Below, piece after piece: positions 55,626 through 64,000 of a stretch of 64,000 nt of DNA. This stretch comes from Melanopsichium pennsylvanicum. Lineage: Eukaryota > Basidiomycota > Ustilaginomycetes > Ustilaginales. Location: the NCBI GenBank assembly GCA_900208305.1, contig OAPG01000007.1:238501-302500 (forward strand), written 5' to 3'. The position numbers were made by a program, and so were the translations under genes. The notes beneath the pieces were generated by a model. That model was not told the origin of the DNA, made no database searches, and saw only the letters and a list, made by a program, of their open reading frames with translations. Each line of letters opens with the position of its first letter. Within the stretch, counting starts at the first letter, position 1.

Positions 55626-56138
55626 ATGACAGGGAACCAGCCTTGCCCAAGGTGCAAGCACTTGGTCCCGCCATCCCATTTCATTGGCGTCCGCGTCCAC
55701 CCAGTCAAGCACTGCGCTGGCTGCCATAAACAAGCCCCGGTGACAGTTCCCCGCTTGGAGACCCACATCACCTCCTCAGCAAGTCCGCCCTCTATTCAAT
55801 GGTCTTGCTCCCCCTCCCTCACTGCCTCTCCTCCCCCTGACCGTGCTGCCCGCAACCGCAGTGATGTAGCTTCAGCTGCATCTGTTGTGGCACTTGAGAC
55901 TTGCTTCTCCTCACTTGAGCAGAGTCTCAACAGTCAGATTGGTGAGCTGCTTGCTGCCTTCCAAGCTTCTTGGCCCCTCACCATACAACCCCCCCAACCC
56001 CCAGCATCCTTGCCTTCATTGCAAGTGCCGCAGGCTTTGCAAGCGCTTCCTCTGCTGCAAGCCCTGCCCTCACCCCCCCAAGCACCGCCAGCAGCCAAGT
56101 GTCAGGGGCCAATGTGCCTAACATGGGGTTCTGTTTGA
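55626..56138 (+). CDS. Short protein with a four-Cys zinc-ribbon-like N-terminus
   Basis: 170 codons from the first ATG, 55626 (MTGNQPCPRCKHLVPP). The N-terminus has CX2C, a gap of 18, then HCAGC, a CX2C pair. This four-Cys layout with a Phe in the middle recurs in basidiomycete hypothetical and transposon-linked proteins. The remainder is Pro/Ala/Ser/Leu-rich with one amphipathic helix (ETCFSSLEQSLNSQIGELL). The frame ends just before a 39-bp tandem duplication. No ortholog is recognised. It could be a live orphan gene, the N-terminal exon of a longer protein, or a remnant of a mobile element. Confidence 0.4.
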   Translation: MTGNQPCPRCKHLVPPSHFIGVRVHPVKHCAGCHKQAPVTVPRLETHITSSASPPSIQWSCSPSLTASPPPDRAARNRSDVASAASVVALETCFSSLEQSLNSQIGELLAAFQASWPLTIQPPQPPASLPSLQVPQALQALPLLQALPSPPQAPPAAKCQGPMCLTWGSV

Positions 56139-56210
56139 TATCCAGTGAAATCTGGGGTTTTATTGTGTTTTGCTTGATATCTGGTGGAATCTGGGGTTTT
56201 ATTGTGTTTC
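56133..56210. repeat. 39-bp tandem duplication
   Basis: Two adjacent copies begin gtttgatatc (56133) and gcttgatatc (56172), share aatctggggttttattgtgt and differ at a few positions. Confidence 0.85.
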
Positions 56211-57044
56211 AAAATCAAACCCGCTGGAAATGCGTTCTCTATCTGATTTCACTCTGAGACCCGCTGGAACTGTCCCAAGTCAACTAGCCCCTGTGAACAT
56301 TCTGTTCAGCGGTAGTACGGCTTGTCTAGATTATTGTGTGACCTGCGCTACGCACGAGTGTAACGGTCAATGTCTACAACGTCTCCTGCAAACTTAAGAG
56401 CTGTTGTTGCTGTCTGATAAGGCTACAGTGTGGGTTCTGTTGCCGCGGTTGAGGTTCTGCCTACAGTGGAGGTGCTGTAGTGTCAGTAGAGGTGCTGACA
56501 GTTGTCAAGTGTGTTTGGTCCCTGGACACAAACACTTTTAATGCTGCAATATCTGGTGATTGCAGCGGAGACAAGAGGTAGATACTGAGAAAATGTTTAA
56601 CATATAACTAAGGTAATGAATAATAGAGTGGATGAGCTCTGCTCCTCCACAATTGAAACAAATGCCCTCTTATATCTATCAAGCCCTGCTTGAAGGTCTT
56701 ATCAGGATCCCTCTTATCAGGGCCCCCCTTATTGGCAGTTAGTCTCTTTAGCTGCCTTGCGCCTGTGTACACCGGATTTGGCCCCCGTGCTTATCAGTGC
56801 TGGCTACCTGAGCCAGTAGCTGCTTATCGCTTCACCCTAAATCCTACCAATCCTGTTATCTGGACCCTCTGTACCTGCTGGAGATCCTTATTGCTCCTGT
56901 AGCAGCCCTCCACAGCCTCTGGTCTCTGGCCGCCGCTTCCGGCAAGTGTCCCACCAAAACGGCTGGAAACCCACACTTTTACCAAAACTCAATATGGTAC
57001 CCAATAAAATCAAGGGTTTCATCTGGACTCATTCTGAGTCCCTC
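56211..57044. other. Gene-free, repeat-like stretch
   Basis: No coding region seen. Features resembling a decayed LTR are present (tgacagttgtca palindrome at 56490, AATAGAG then CTCT-rich and polypyrimidine stretches at 56620-56700), but I find no second copy in the window to prove it. Confidence 0.35.
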
Positions 57045-58640
57045 TCACACCCCCTTGCCGGTTCTGCATGTGCGCAACAGGCCGTACAAGTGGCCCTGCA
57101 TCTCCCAAGTGTGGAACATGTGGCCCCAAGCACTGTAGGAACTGTAGAGCGCTAGGCCCATTTCCAAAATGCAGGGATCTGCTAAGGCGGTCATGCTGAG
57201 CAAGGGCACAGCACAGTGGCGCTGAAAGGCAAGGGGTAACTGCACATTGCCCTTGTCCTGGAGTGTGCTCAGCTGCCAAGTACACAGCGCGCCTGCCTCT
57301 GGCAGTGTCCACCAATCACCTGGGTCAACAGGGCCCAAGCCAATGCAGAAGCTGGCCAGCGCAGCATAGCGCTGCTCCAAGGTGTGGACCAATCCAGGCA
57401 CCTGAGCAAGCCAATCAAAGGGGATCTGTTTCTCTGCCATGACAGTCATCTCCTGCAGCGGGCCACCCCTGCCTGAACCGTACAGCGCTGCAAAGTGCAT
57501 TGCAGTTGGCTGAGCAATGCAGATGTCTGCAGGCATGCACTTCTGCGCTCCCAGCCCTAAAAACAGAGTTTGCTGCAGCCACTGTTTCTTGGCAAGGTTG
57601 GGCGGCTTCTTGCACGTGTAGCATTTGCCTGGCTCTGGGGGCCAGTCCAAGGGCTTTCCGTCAGCTATACAGCTCAGCGCCTCACGGTAAGCAGCAAAGC
57701 GCAGAGCATACGTCACAACACATCAAGTTGTGCCGCTGTAATGCACGCTTATGCCCCAGCCCTCAAGGCTTGACCAATCAGGGGGCCCCTTGGGGCAATG
57801 CACCCACCAGTAGTCCGCCTCTTGGCCTTTGGAGCTTGCCCAAGGCATGCAAGTGGCCACCCAATCAAGCCTGAAGGACAATGCAGACAAGTAAACTAGT
57901 GCCGCACAACGCCTTATGGCCTTGTACTCATCCAACGTAGGCAGGCGGCCGTCCAGCCAGAGCACCATGGATTCTGCGGCACGCAGGAGCGCTGCAAGCG
58001 CCTCCACAAAGCCTTGCCACTCTGTCTCAGAGTACGCGCGGTGCACAGCCAGCAGCTGAAGTGGCACAAACACGCTACCCAGGCCTTTGCCAACGTCAGC
58101 GGCCATCTGCAGAGGCCCATTCACGTGGGCAAGGTAAAGATGGTTGGAGGTGGACTCACAGAGCACAGTAATGTGCTTGGGCTGCAGTTTGCTCATCACA
58201 GGGGCCAACGCGCTGTTATAAGCGTCACAGGGCGCAATCACATGGAAGGTCTGGCATGGCACCTGGACTTGCACGTGATCAGTGTGCTCCAAGACATGCT
58301 CCTGGCCGGCTGTTGCTCCACCACAGCCAGCCACATCCGCCATCACGCCAAAGTTGCCAGGCATGGCGCAAAGCAGGGGGCACTCTGGGGGGTGCAGCAT
58401 GTTGCTGAGGGCTTTCCAGCGCGTCTTGATCATGGCAAAGCTGAGCGCGTTGTCAAGCATTTTCTCTTGGTACAGAGAGACATGCATGCCCAGCCTCTGG
58501 AACAGCGTCAGCTTGGGTACAACAATCTTGTAATGCTCCCCACCCCACACAGCAACGTCCATGCACATGTTGTCCCGGGCGTTCAGGGCTCTAGGGTTGC
58601 GCTCTGTCTCATGCGCCCAGCATTGGATCAATAATTTAAC
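57045..58640 (-). pseudogene. Unidentified coding region interrupted by one in-frame TGA
   Basis: One reading frame of about 531 codons (58640 to 57045) is broken only by a TGA at 57723-57725; both halves are clearly protein-like. There is no ATG near the start; the frame begins just after a cctag that could be a splice acceptor, so an upstream exon is possible. The first Met codons lie in DNMCMDVAVWGGEHYK. Residues are rich in Trp, Cys, Leu and Ala, with patches such as PKLTLFQRLGMHVSLYQEK, CYTCKKPPNLAKK (a CX2C pair) and FASFCIGLG-like helices (here ALASFCIGLGPVDPGDWW). I recognise no family. Its place between repeats and a LINE suggests a mobile-element or orphan gene. TGA could derive from CGA (Arg), as in the neighbouring LINE. 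Confidence 0.5.
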
Positions 58641-58880
58641 CTAGGCCAGTACCAAACAACCCAGGAGAGGAGTCGAACCTCTCTGGCCTGAACCCTGTTT
58701 CTGTATATTGCTGGCCTGAGCTTGTATGGTGGGAGGGTATAGGGTACTCTGACCTAAGCATCAGGCCCCAAGTTTGGGACGTTTTGAGCATTTAGAGGCA
58801 GAATCTCTATTACAGAGAAAGCTGCCTTGGCAGTTGAGGGGGTGTGACCCCAGCATTGTTGAAAAGCATCGACGTTGAAA
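58641..58880. other. Spacer between the unknown coding region and LINE 2
   Basis: Nothing recognised. It contains a short hairpin (ccaggagagg with cctctctgg at 58661-58685). Confidence 0.4.
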
Positions 58881-58924
58881 ATTTTATTCGCATAAAGTGA
58901 GTTCAAAGACAACAAGCAATCTTC

Positions 58925-61900
58925 CTAAAATCTGTTGCTCAGCAATTTCAAAAATAGAGCACGAATTGAGGCCGGAAAAAGGGCATTTAAGTCCTCTTTA
59001 TAGCTCCAGCAGAGATAAGCAACCCAGATTGACCATACCGCTGTACCAACCAGTATCTTCCATCAACAGGCATGATACTGGCCAGCAACGGGTGCCATTG
59101 CCAACCAGGTGGCAAGGTTGTGCCAAGTTTCAAATTTAGGGAAGGCAGGCAGCTCTGTATCTGGACAGAGTTTTAGCCACGCTCATTCCCAAGTGGTTCG
59201 CACTAAATCCCATATTTGTTGTGCCGTGGGGCACGAGATCCAGAGGTGCTCAACAGAGGACAGGACATGGCATGAGGGGCATTCTTGGTCCTCACGGTCA
59301 AGCCAGTGAAGATCCTGCCCTACTAAAACTTTTTGACGCAAAAAGCGCCATAGTAAATTGCCCTGTTTTGGGGTGAGAAAATTGTTCCTGGCACTTCGCC
59401 AAATCATCTTCGTATCACCTTTTTTTCCAGTGTGAGCATTGTATATTTGGAGAAGGGGCACAATTTGATGATCGTAACTTATCCCTTCGGTTTTGAGGTC
59501 AATCATCCGCCTGTAGATCGCTTTGAAGCTTGTCTTCCAGATAGGAGTTAGCCAAAATTCCCCATTAGGTTTCCTCAGCCGGATACATATTTCATCAGAA
59601 AATTCAGTAGTGTGGCCCAATGGTGTCGTATTAAGCATATTTTGCCAAGATAGGGGCAGGTCTCGTAATAAATTAGTAACTGCTGCCTTCATTGCTTGAC
59701 GCCGAGTTTGTGGCATATTATTTGGTATTTTAACCTGAGCAGAGTCAGGATCCCAAATGTCGCCTATTTTTGTGATACCAGCTTCAGCCAAGAAACGAAA
59801 TGTTGCATTGGAGAAGCGCCGTGCCCCCTGTCCGGGGAGAATTTTTAGCTCCGGATGGTACCAGAAATTGATAGCAAGCACATCATCCTTACTAGCCGGA
59901 GGCTGTAGGATAATATTATTTGCTGAATTTTGGAAGATGCGAATCCATTTATGCCAAAAATGTTGGATACACGATGGAAGCTCACTTTCCTTGAGTGGCC
60001 TACTCAACACCCTTTGCACCCATGGTTTAGTGATCACGGATAGGATCTCGCCCTGTGTTCGGGTATGTAGGCGAGCCAGTAACCGTCGCTGGATTTGTAC
60101 CCAAGGTAGGTCTATTCTTGACTCGAGTTTGGCAACCAGTTCAACACATAGGACATCTATCACGCTATGGAGATCAACGCTTCCGATACCCCCTTTTTCA
60201 GTTGGGAGAATAGCATGTAAGTCATTTAGTTTCTGATGCGATTTTTGGTCCCAAATAAAATCATAATAAATCTTCACAAAAGTGTTGATCATCTGAGACG
60301 AGATGGGCACGAATTTTAGGTGATATCGCGGGAGAGAGTACATCAGGCTATTTGCAATTAGTACTCTTCCCTTTAGGGAGAGATGAGCTTTGGACCAGCG
60401 CGATGCGATGTTTTCCATGTTTAACTTCATATCGTCCCAAATAGTTTGAACCTGAGCATTAATGTCAGTACCCATAGGTACCCCTAAATGCAGGTATGGA
60501 TTTTCTGGAGAAACGTAAGAGACCTCAGGAATATTAATGGGAGGTGGATTCCCAACCTGTAAGACGCTCGATTTATTCCAATTAATTTTTGCCCCAGTAG
60601 CTTCGCAGAAATCTTTTAGGATTTTTAGTGCAATGTCAACTTCGGCTTGGTTTTTAAGGATCAGCACCGTGTCATCTGCATAGCAGACAGCTTTGATGGC
60701 CTCACCGTTGGGTAAAGGTACTCCTGTAATATCAGACGCATTTATTTGACGGATAAGGGGCTCCAAAAACAGAACGTAAAGGATGCAACTTAGTGGATCA
60801 CCTTGTCGCACCCCACTCAACACCGGGAAAGTCGCACTTGAGTAGCCATTAATCATGACCCTCAATCTGATGTCAGTATACAACATTTTAATGGCCCTTC
60901 GGATCTGTTGGGGAACACCAACATGTTTCAGAAGTCGCCATAGAAATTTATGATCAACTCGATCATAGGCTTTTTCTTGGTCAATAAAAAGAAGATAAGT
61001 ACCCCCTTTTTCAGGGTTTTTATACTCATCAATCACGGACTGTACCAAACAAATATTGTCATCAATCAGCCTTCCTGGCAAGAAAGCATATTGATGTGGA
61101 CCTACCACCTCACTTAGGGCTACACAGAGTCTTTTCGCTAATATACTGGTGAACAGCTTATAATCCGAATTTGTCACAGTAAGGGGTCTATAATTTTTTA
61201 GCTCACTCGGTGAGCCTTTGTTTTTGTATAATATTGATAACACTCCAATTGAGAAATGTTCACCCGCCCTATTTCCTTCAAGTAACGAATTAAAAAATGT
61301 GGCAAGGCTATTACACAGAATTTCAGCATTTTCCGGGCACGACTTAAGGACGTGTTTAAATAATTCTATTGGGAGGCCATCCGGTCCAGGCGACTTACCC
61401 GTAGCCGCCCCTCGAATGCCAGCTCTCACCTCAGTGGAGGTGATGGGACCTTGGAGAGGACCTCGTAGAATTACCGGGATTTTTGGCATTAGGTCAATAA
61501 ATTTACGACCAATGCTGGGATTTGTTGATTTTTTGGCAAACAACAATTCATAGAATTCAGCAGCTATATTCGGGAGATTTTTTGGATCTTCCTCGAGTGC
61601 ACCAGTTTGTCCATTTTGTAAAGCTTTCACATTTGAGAGAGTCGAAGTCATACATCGTGAGAAAAACCACCGAGTTGGCTTTTCACCCAACAACCGATTT
61701 TTGGCCATGGAGCTATAAGCATATGCCCGTGTAGCAAATTCATTTAGTTGACTTTCTCTCGCAATTACCGCATTTATTTTTTGCTCGAGAGCATGATTTT
61801 TTGAGGAATTTCTTTGTGCAATAAGTCTCAGGCGCTTTCTTTTAGTTCAAACTCGCTTTTGTGTGAGGGCTTTTACTTTAGCTTTTACAATTTTTGCAAG

Positions 61901-62848
61901 GGAAATTTCCAACCGAGTTTTAAGGGTAGCCCAACGTTCAGGACACACGGGCTCCTTTTTCAAATTTTCCACAAACCAGTCAAGGCACTGTTGGACAGAT
62001 TTTGATTTCATAAGACTACATTTAAAGCGAAAACGTCCTGGGCCTCGCTCCACTTGAGTTAGAGGTTTCAGTTTCACAGTAACCATATGATGATCCAGAT
62101 TTAAAGAATTTGGCGGTACCTGTGTTTCCCATTCATAAGTATCAGTAAGGAGATCAGGCACAACATATATTCGGTCGAGGCGAGCTTGGCTATTATGACT
62201 CGTATGAGTGTACATAATTGTTTCCGGATTTTGTACTCGGTACCCATCAATTAGACCATCAGTTTCAGCATTTAGGCAGGAAAGGAAGGTAAGTAACCTA
62301 TGTCTTTCTCTCAGATTTGGTCGTCGAGTCGAAGTAAGATCCATGGCATTTAATACCATATTCCAGTCTCCGCCTACTATATCACACTGTAGGCGGCTTC
62401 GAAGGGACACCAGAAACTCGGTTGTATTTTCTAACCAGTCTGACCGATCTGTACTGTCAGCAGGCACATAAACACAACCCATTGTTAATTGTCGTTCACA
62501 ACAATTGATTTTAATAACAAGTAACCTTCCAGTCTCATCATAGAGAAAGTCTTCCGAGGAAAAATTTCCTTCCACAGCCAACAATGTGCCACTACTCAGA
62601 CTCACTGTTAACGAGTTCAACATAATTGCCACACCACCAGAATGATCAGTGTTATTGGGATTTACAAGCAGTTTAATACCAGGGAATGTTGTATTATAAC
62701 GTTCAGCTCGCGATTTTGAGAGGCGGACCTCTTGCATTAATAAAATATCTAATTTAGATATTTTAAAGAAACGGATTAATTCACAGAATCGATTTTCACT
62801 AAAAACGGACCTCACATTCACAGTCGCAATTAGCATGGTTTTCGGCAT
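58925..62848 (-). pseudogene. LINE 2 ORF2: endonuclease and reverse transcriptase, interrupted by three TGA codons
   Basis: A single frame of 1308 codons from ATG 62848 (MPKTMLIATVNVRSVF) to TAG 58925. It is interrupted only by TGA at 61847-61849, 59183-59185 and 59063-59065. The endonuclease occupies the first 240 residues (LMQEVRLSKS, DIVGGDWNMVLNAMD, NLDHHMVTVKL). The reverse transcriptase follows with TGKSPGPDGLPIELFKHV, YRPLTVTNSDYKLFTSIL, LFIDQEKAYDRVDHKFLW, GVRQGDPLSCILYVLFLEPL and YADDTVLILK. Then come WKTSFKAIYRRMIDLK and a zf-RVT-type CPSCHVLSSVEHLWISC. Beyond the second and third TGA the sequence still reads as the expected LINE tail (ILVGTAVWSIWVAYLCWSYK). All catalytic residues visible are intact, so decay is recent. 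Confidence 0.88.
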
Positions 62849-62860
62849 TTTAAAAAGATT

Positions 62861-64000
62861 TTATCTATCAGCTATCAAGTGGTCGTAGAAACTAAGTGCG
62901 CCAGGGGGACAGGGGACAGGAACTAACGATCCGCAGTCTACTGATGTGTGTCCCTCGCAGCATATGGCACACGGGGGCAGCGGACTAAGGGGCAGGAAAG
63001 CGACAGTGAATTTAGCAGATTTAAAAACGAGGGAGATTTGCGTAGCTTGCTGGGGCGTGTCAAAAATGAGGAGACACTTGTTCCCGGCGCACCCTGCGAA
63101 TTCTTCCCTCTTCAGTTTGAATTTAGCCTGAGGGGCGAACTCATGGAGGCTATTTATTAGCTCTTCCCATGAGACCGTCCCCTTGGTTTTGCAGACGAAA
63201 ATGCGGGGGCCTTGTCCAAAGAAAGGAGTAAGGCGCACTCTCACTCCACGGAGGGTGAGAGGCACGCGGACTGCATCTTGGGCTGCAGATACGGATTCAA
63301 ATTTGATCAACCACTCGACCGTGAATCCTGCATCTGTAGCTTGCTTGGGACTAAGCCCAGCTGCAGCCAGCGCCGACACAATTTCCTTAAGGGAGAATGC
63401 CTTTTCAGGCTGCTTCCCTTTCTGCCATTCTTTTGAGAACTTTGGGAGGTTCAAGTAGCAATGAGTTCCATCTTGAAACTCTTGGGTATGTTTCGGCTCT
63501 CGCCGACCAGCTGTGACGCAAGCACTGACACCGCCAGCAAGCTCGACATTCATAACTCTACCTTTGCCCTTTGAGGAGGGCCCCGCAGTTCTTGGATTGT
63601 GCTCTTCAGCCAACTTCCTTTTGGAAGATGGCTTCGGAGCCAGTTTATCTGGTACCGGGGGTACCAGTTCAGCCTTTGAAGGGCAGGCATCTTGCTCCCA
63701 ATGCCTCGTTTTGCAACGAGTGCAGTCTCGGGGTGGCACTTTCCCATCAAGGCGAGCCTTTTCAAGCTCATCCTTTCGGGCTGCTGCTGCTACCTTCTGT
63801 TTATTTTTGCAGGCCTCTTTTCTCCGCGCCTTTCGGGCCTTGAGGGCTTCCTCAGTCTCCTTTTCAGAAGACCAATTCACCGGCTCATGGACCGAAAGAT
63901 CCGCAGAGGGCAGACCCGACTTGAGTTTGATTGCAAATGCACTGGCAATGGGGGTAGAAGCCGCGGGAGCGTCCATTAGGATCTCCTCATCAACTTCTGC
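62861..64000 (-). CDS. LINE 2 ORF1: Gag-like protein, 5' end outside window
   Basis: The frame ends at 62861, 12 bp before the ORF2 start. An ATG lies at 63976, but the frame continues open to the window edge and reads like protein (AEVDEEILMDAPAAS), so the true start is probably beyond. A Lys/Arg-rich helix (about residues 40-75 from 63976) precedes CTRCKTRHWEQDAC, a CX2CX3HX5C finger, then a basic linker. A folded region resembling an RRM-like Gag domain follows (SVSAAQDAVRVPLTLRGVRV). A terminal CAICCEGHTSVDC knuckle is next. Such proteins bind the element's RNA and accompany it to the nucleus. No internal stop or shift is seen in the visible part. Confidence 0.82.
   Translation of the reverse strand, partial: AEVDEEILMDAPAASTPIASAFAIKLKSGLPSADLSVHEPVNWSSEKETEEALKARKARRKEACKNKQKVAAAARKDELEKARLDGKVPPRDCTRCKTRHWEQDACPSKAELVPPVPDKLAPKPSSKRKLAEEHNPRTAGPSSKGKGRVMNVELAGGVSACVTAGRREPKHTQEFQDGTHCYLNLPKFSKEWQKGKQPEKAFSLKEIVSALAAAGLSPKQATDAGFTVEWLIKFESVSAAQDAVRVPLTLRGVRVRLTPFFGQGPRIFVCKTKGTVSWEELINSLHEFAPQAKFKLKREEFAGCAGNKCLLIFDTPQQATQISLVFKSAKFTVAFLPLSPLPPCAICCEGHTSVDCGSLVPVPCPPGALSFYDHLIADR

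Larger units (their letters stand above)
58881..64000 (-). mobile_element. LINE 2: L1-like non-LTR retrotransposon, decayed, 5' end outside window
   Basis: At least 5.1 kb on the minus strand. ORF1 (zinc knuckles) runs off the right edge. ORF2 holds an AP-type endonuclease, a reverse transcriptase with YADD, and a C-terminal zinc-binding region without RNase H, which places it in an L1-like group distinct from LINE 1. The 3' end lies near 58880 (aataaaa on the minus strand), but no long poly(A) or target duplication can be fixed because the 5' end is missing. ORF2 has three in-frame TGA codons and no frameshift. Confidence 0.88.

Noticed and set aside
56211..57044. LTR of a copia-like element
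   Set aside because: The texture is suggestive, but there is no second copy, no defined TG..CA ends and no integrase or protease frame nearby.
58655..58690. tRNA T-arm-like hairpin (reverse strand agaggttcgactcctct)
   Set aside because: A T-arm alone fits, but no matching acceptor, D-arm or anticodon stem could be folded around it.

Overview
The window looks like nuclear DNA of a basidiomycete, most probably a smut fungus (Ustilaginomycotina, Ustilago/Sporisorium type). Supporting signs are intron-poor genes with short GT-AG introns, long CT-rich 5' leaders, very long glutamine, serine and alanine tracts, and a gene set of fungal and basidiomycete families: a CSL (LAG-1/RBP-J) factor, an arginine-specific carbamoyl-phosphate synthase small chain with an attenuator uORF, DASH subunit Duo1, TRP-like/flavin-carrier and Mam3. 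The species call is inference; no rRNA, tRNA or mitochondrial sequence is present to anchor it.

Layout. Positions 1-689 hold the 5' part of a minus-strand Mediator-11-like gene. Positions 1099-7190 are a nearly complete Tad-like LINE on the minus strand, bounded by a perfect 14-bp target duplication and ending in a poly(A) tail. From 7.7 to 54.3 kb there is an ordinary gene block: SPC3 (+), a 1506-aa low-complexity nuclear-type protein (-), a Zn2Cys6 factor with a PAS-like region (-), a CSL transcription factor with about 60 consecutive Gln (+), an FSH1-type hydrolase continuous with a neuferricin-like cytochrome b5 domain (+), a homeodomain factor (+), COY1/CASP (-), CPA1 with its attenuator uORF (+), a DUF1749 hydrolase (-), a large coiled-coil protein (+), MAM3-like (-), an FLC/TRP-like membrane protein (-), a complex I 21 kDa-type subunit (+), an unrecognised protein (+) and DUO1 (-). 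From 54.8 kb to the right edge the DNA is mostly repeats and mobile elements: an unrecognised block with two unknown coding regions, then a second LINE of a different, L1-like type on the minus strand. That LINE's ORF2 is broken only by in-frame TGA codons, and its ORF1 runs off the edge.

The genes do not form a pathway cluster; they are independent housekeeping and regulatory genes. Several neighbours are tightly convergent (SPC3 with its neighbour, the homeodomain gene with COY1, CPA1 with the DUF1749 gene). Others are divergent and may share promoters (COY1/CPA1, DUF1749/coiled-coil, FLC/complex I).

The observations most worth following are: the arginine attenuator peptide uORF of CPA1, with Tyr where the studied Ascomycota peptides have Trp; the apparent FSH1-cytochrome b5 fusion; the TGA-only decay of the second LINE, which looks like CpG hypermutation; and the unidentified 54.8-58.9 kb block.
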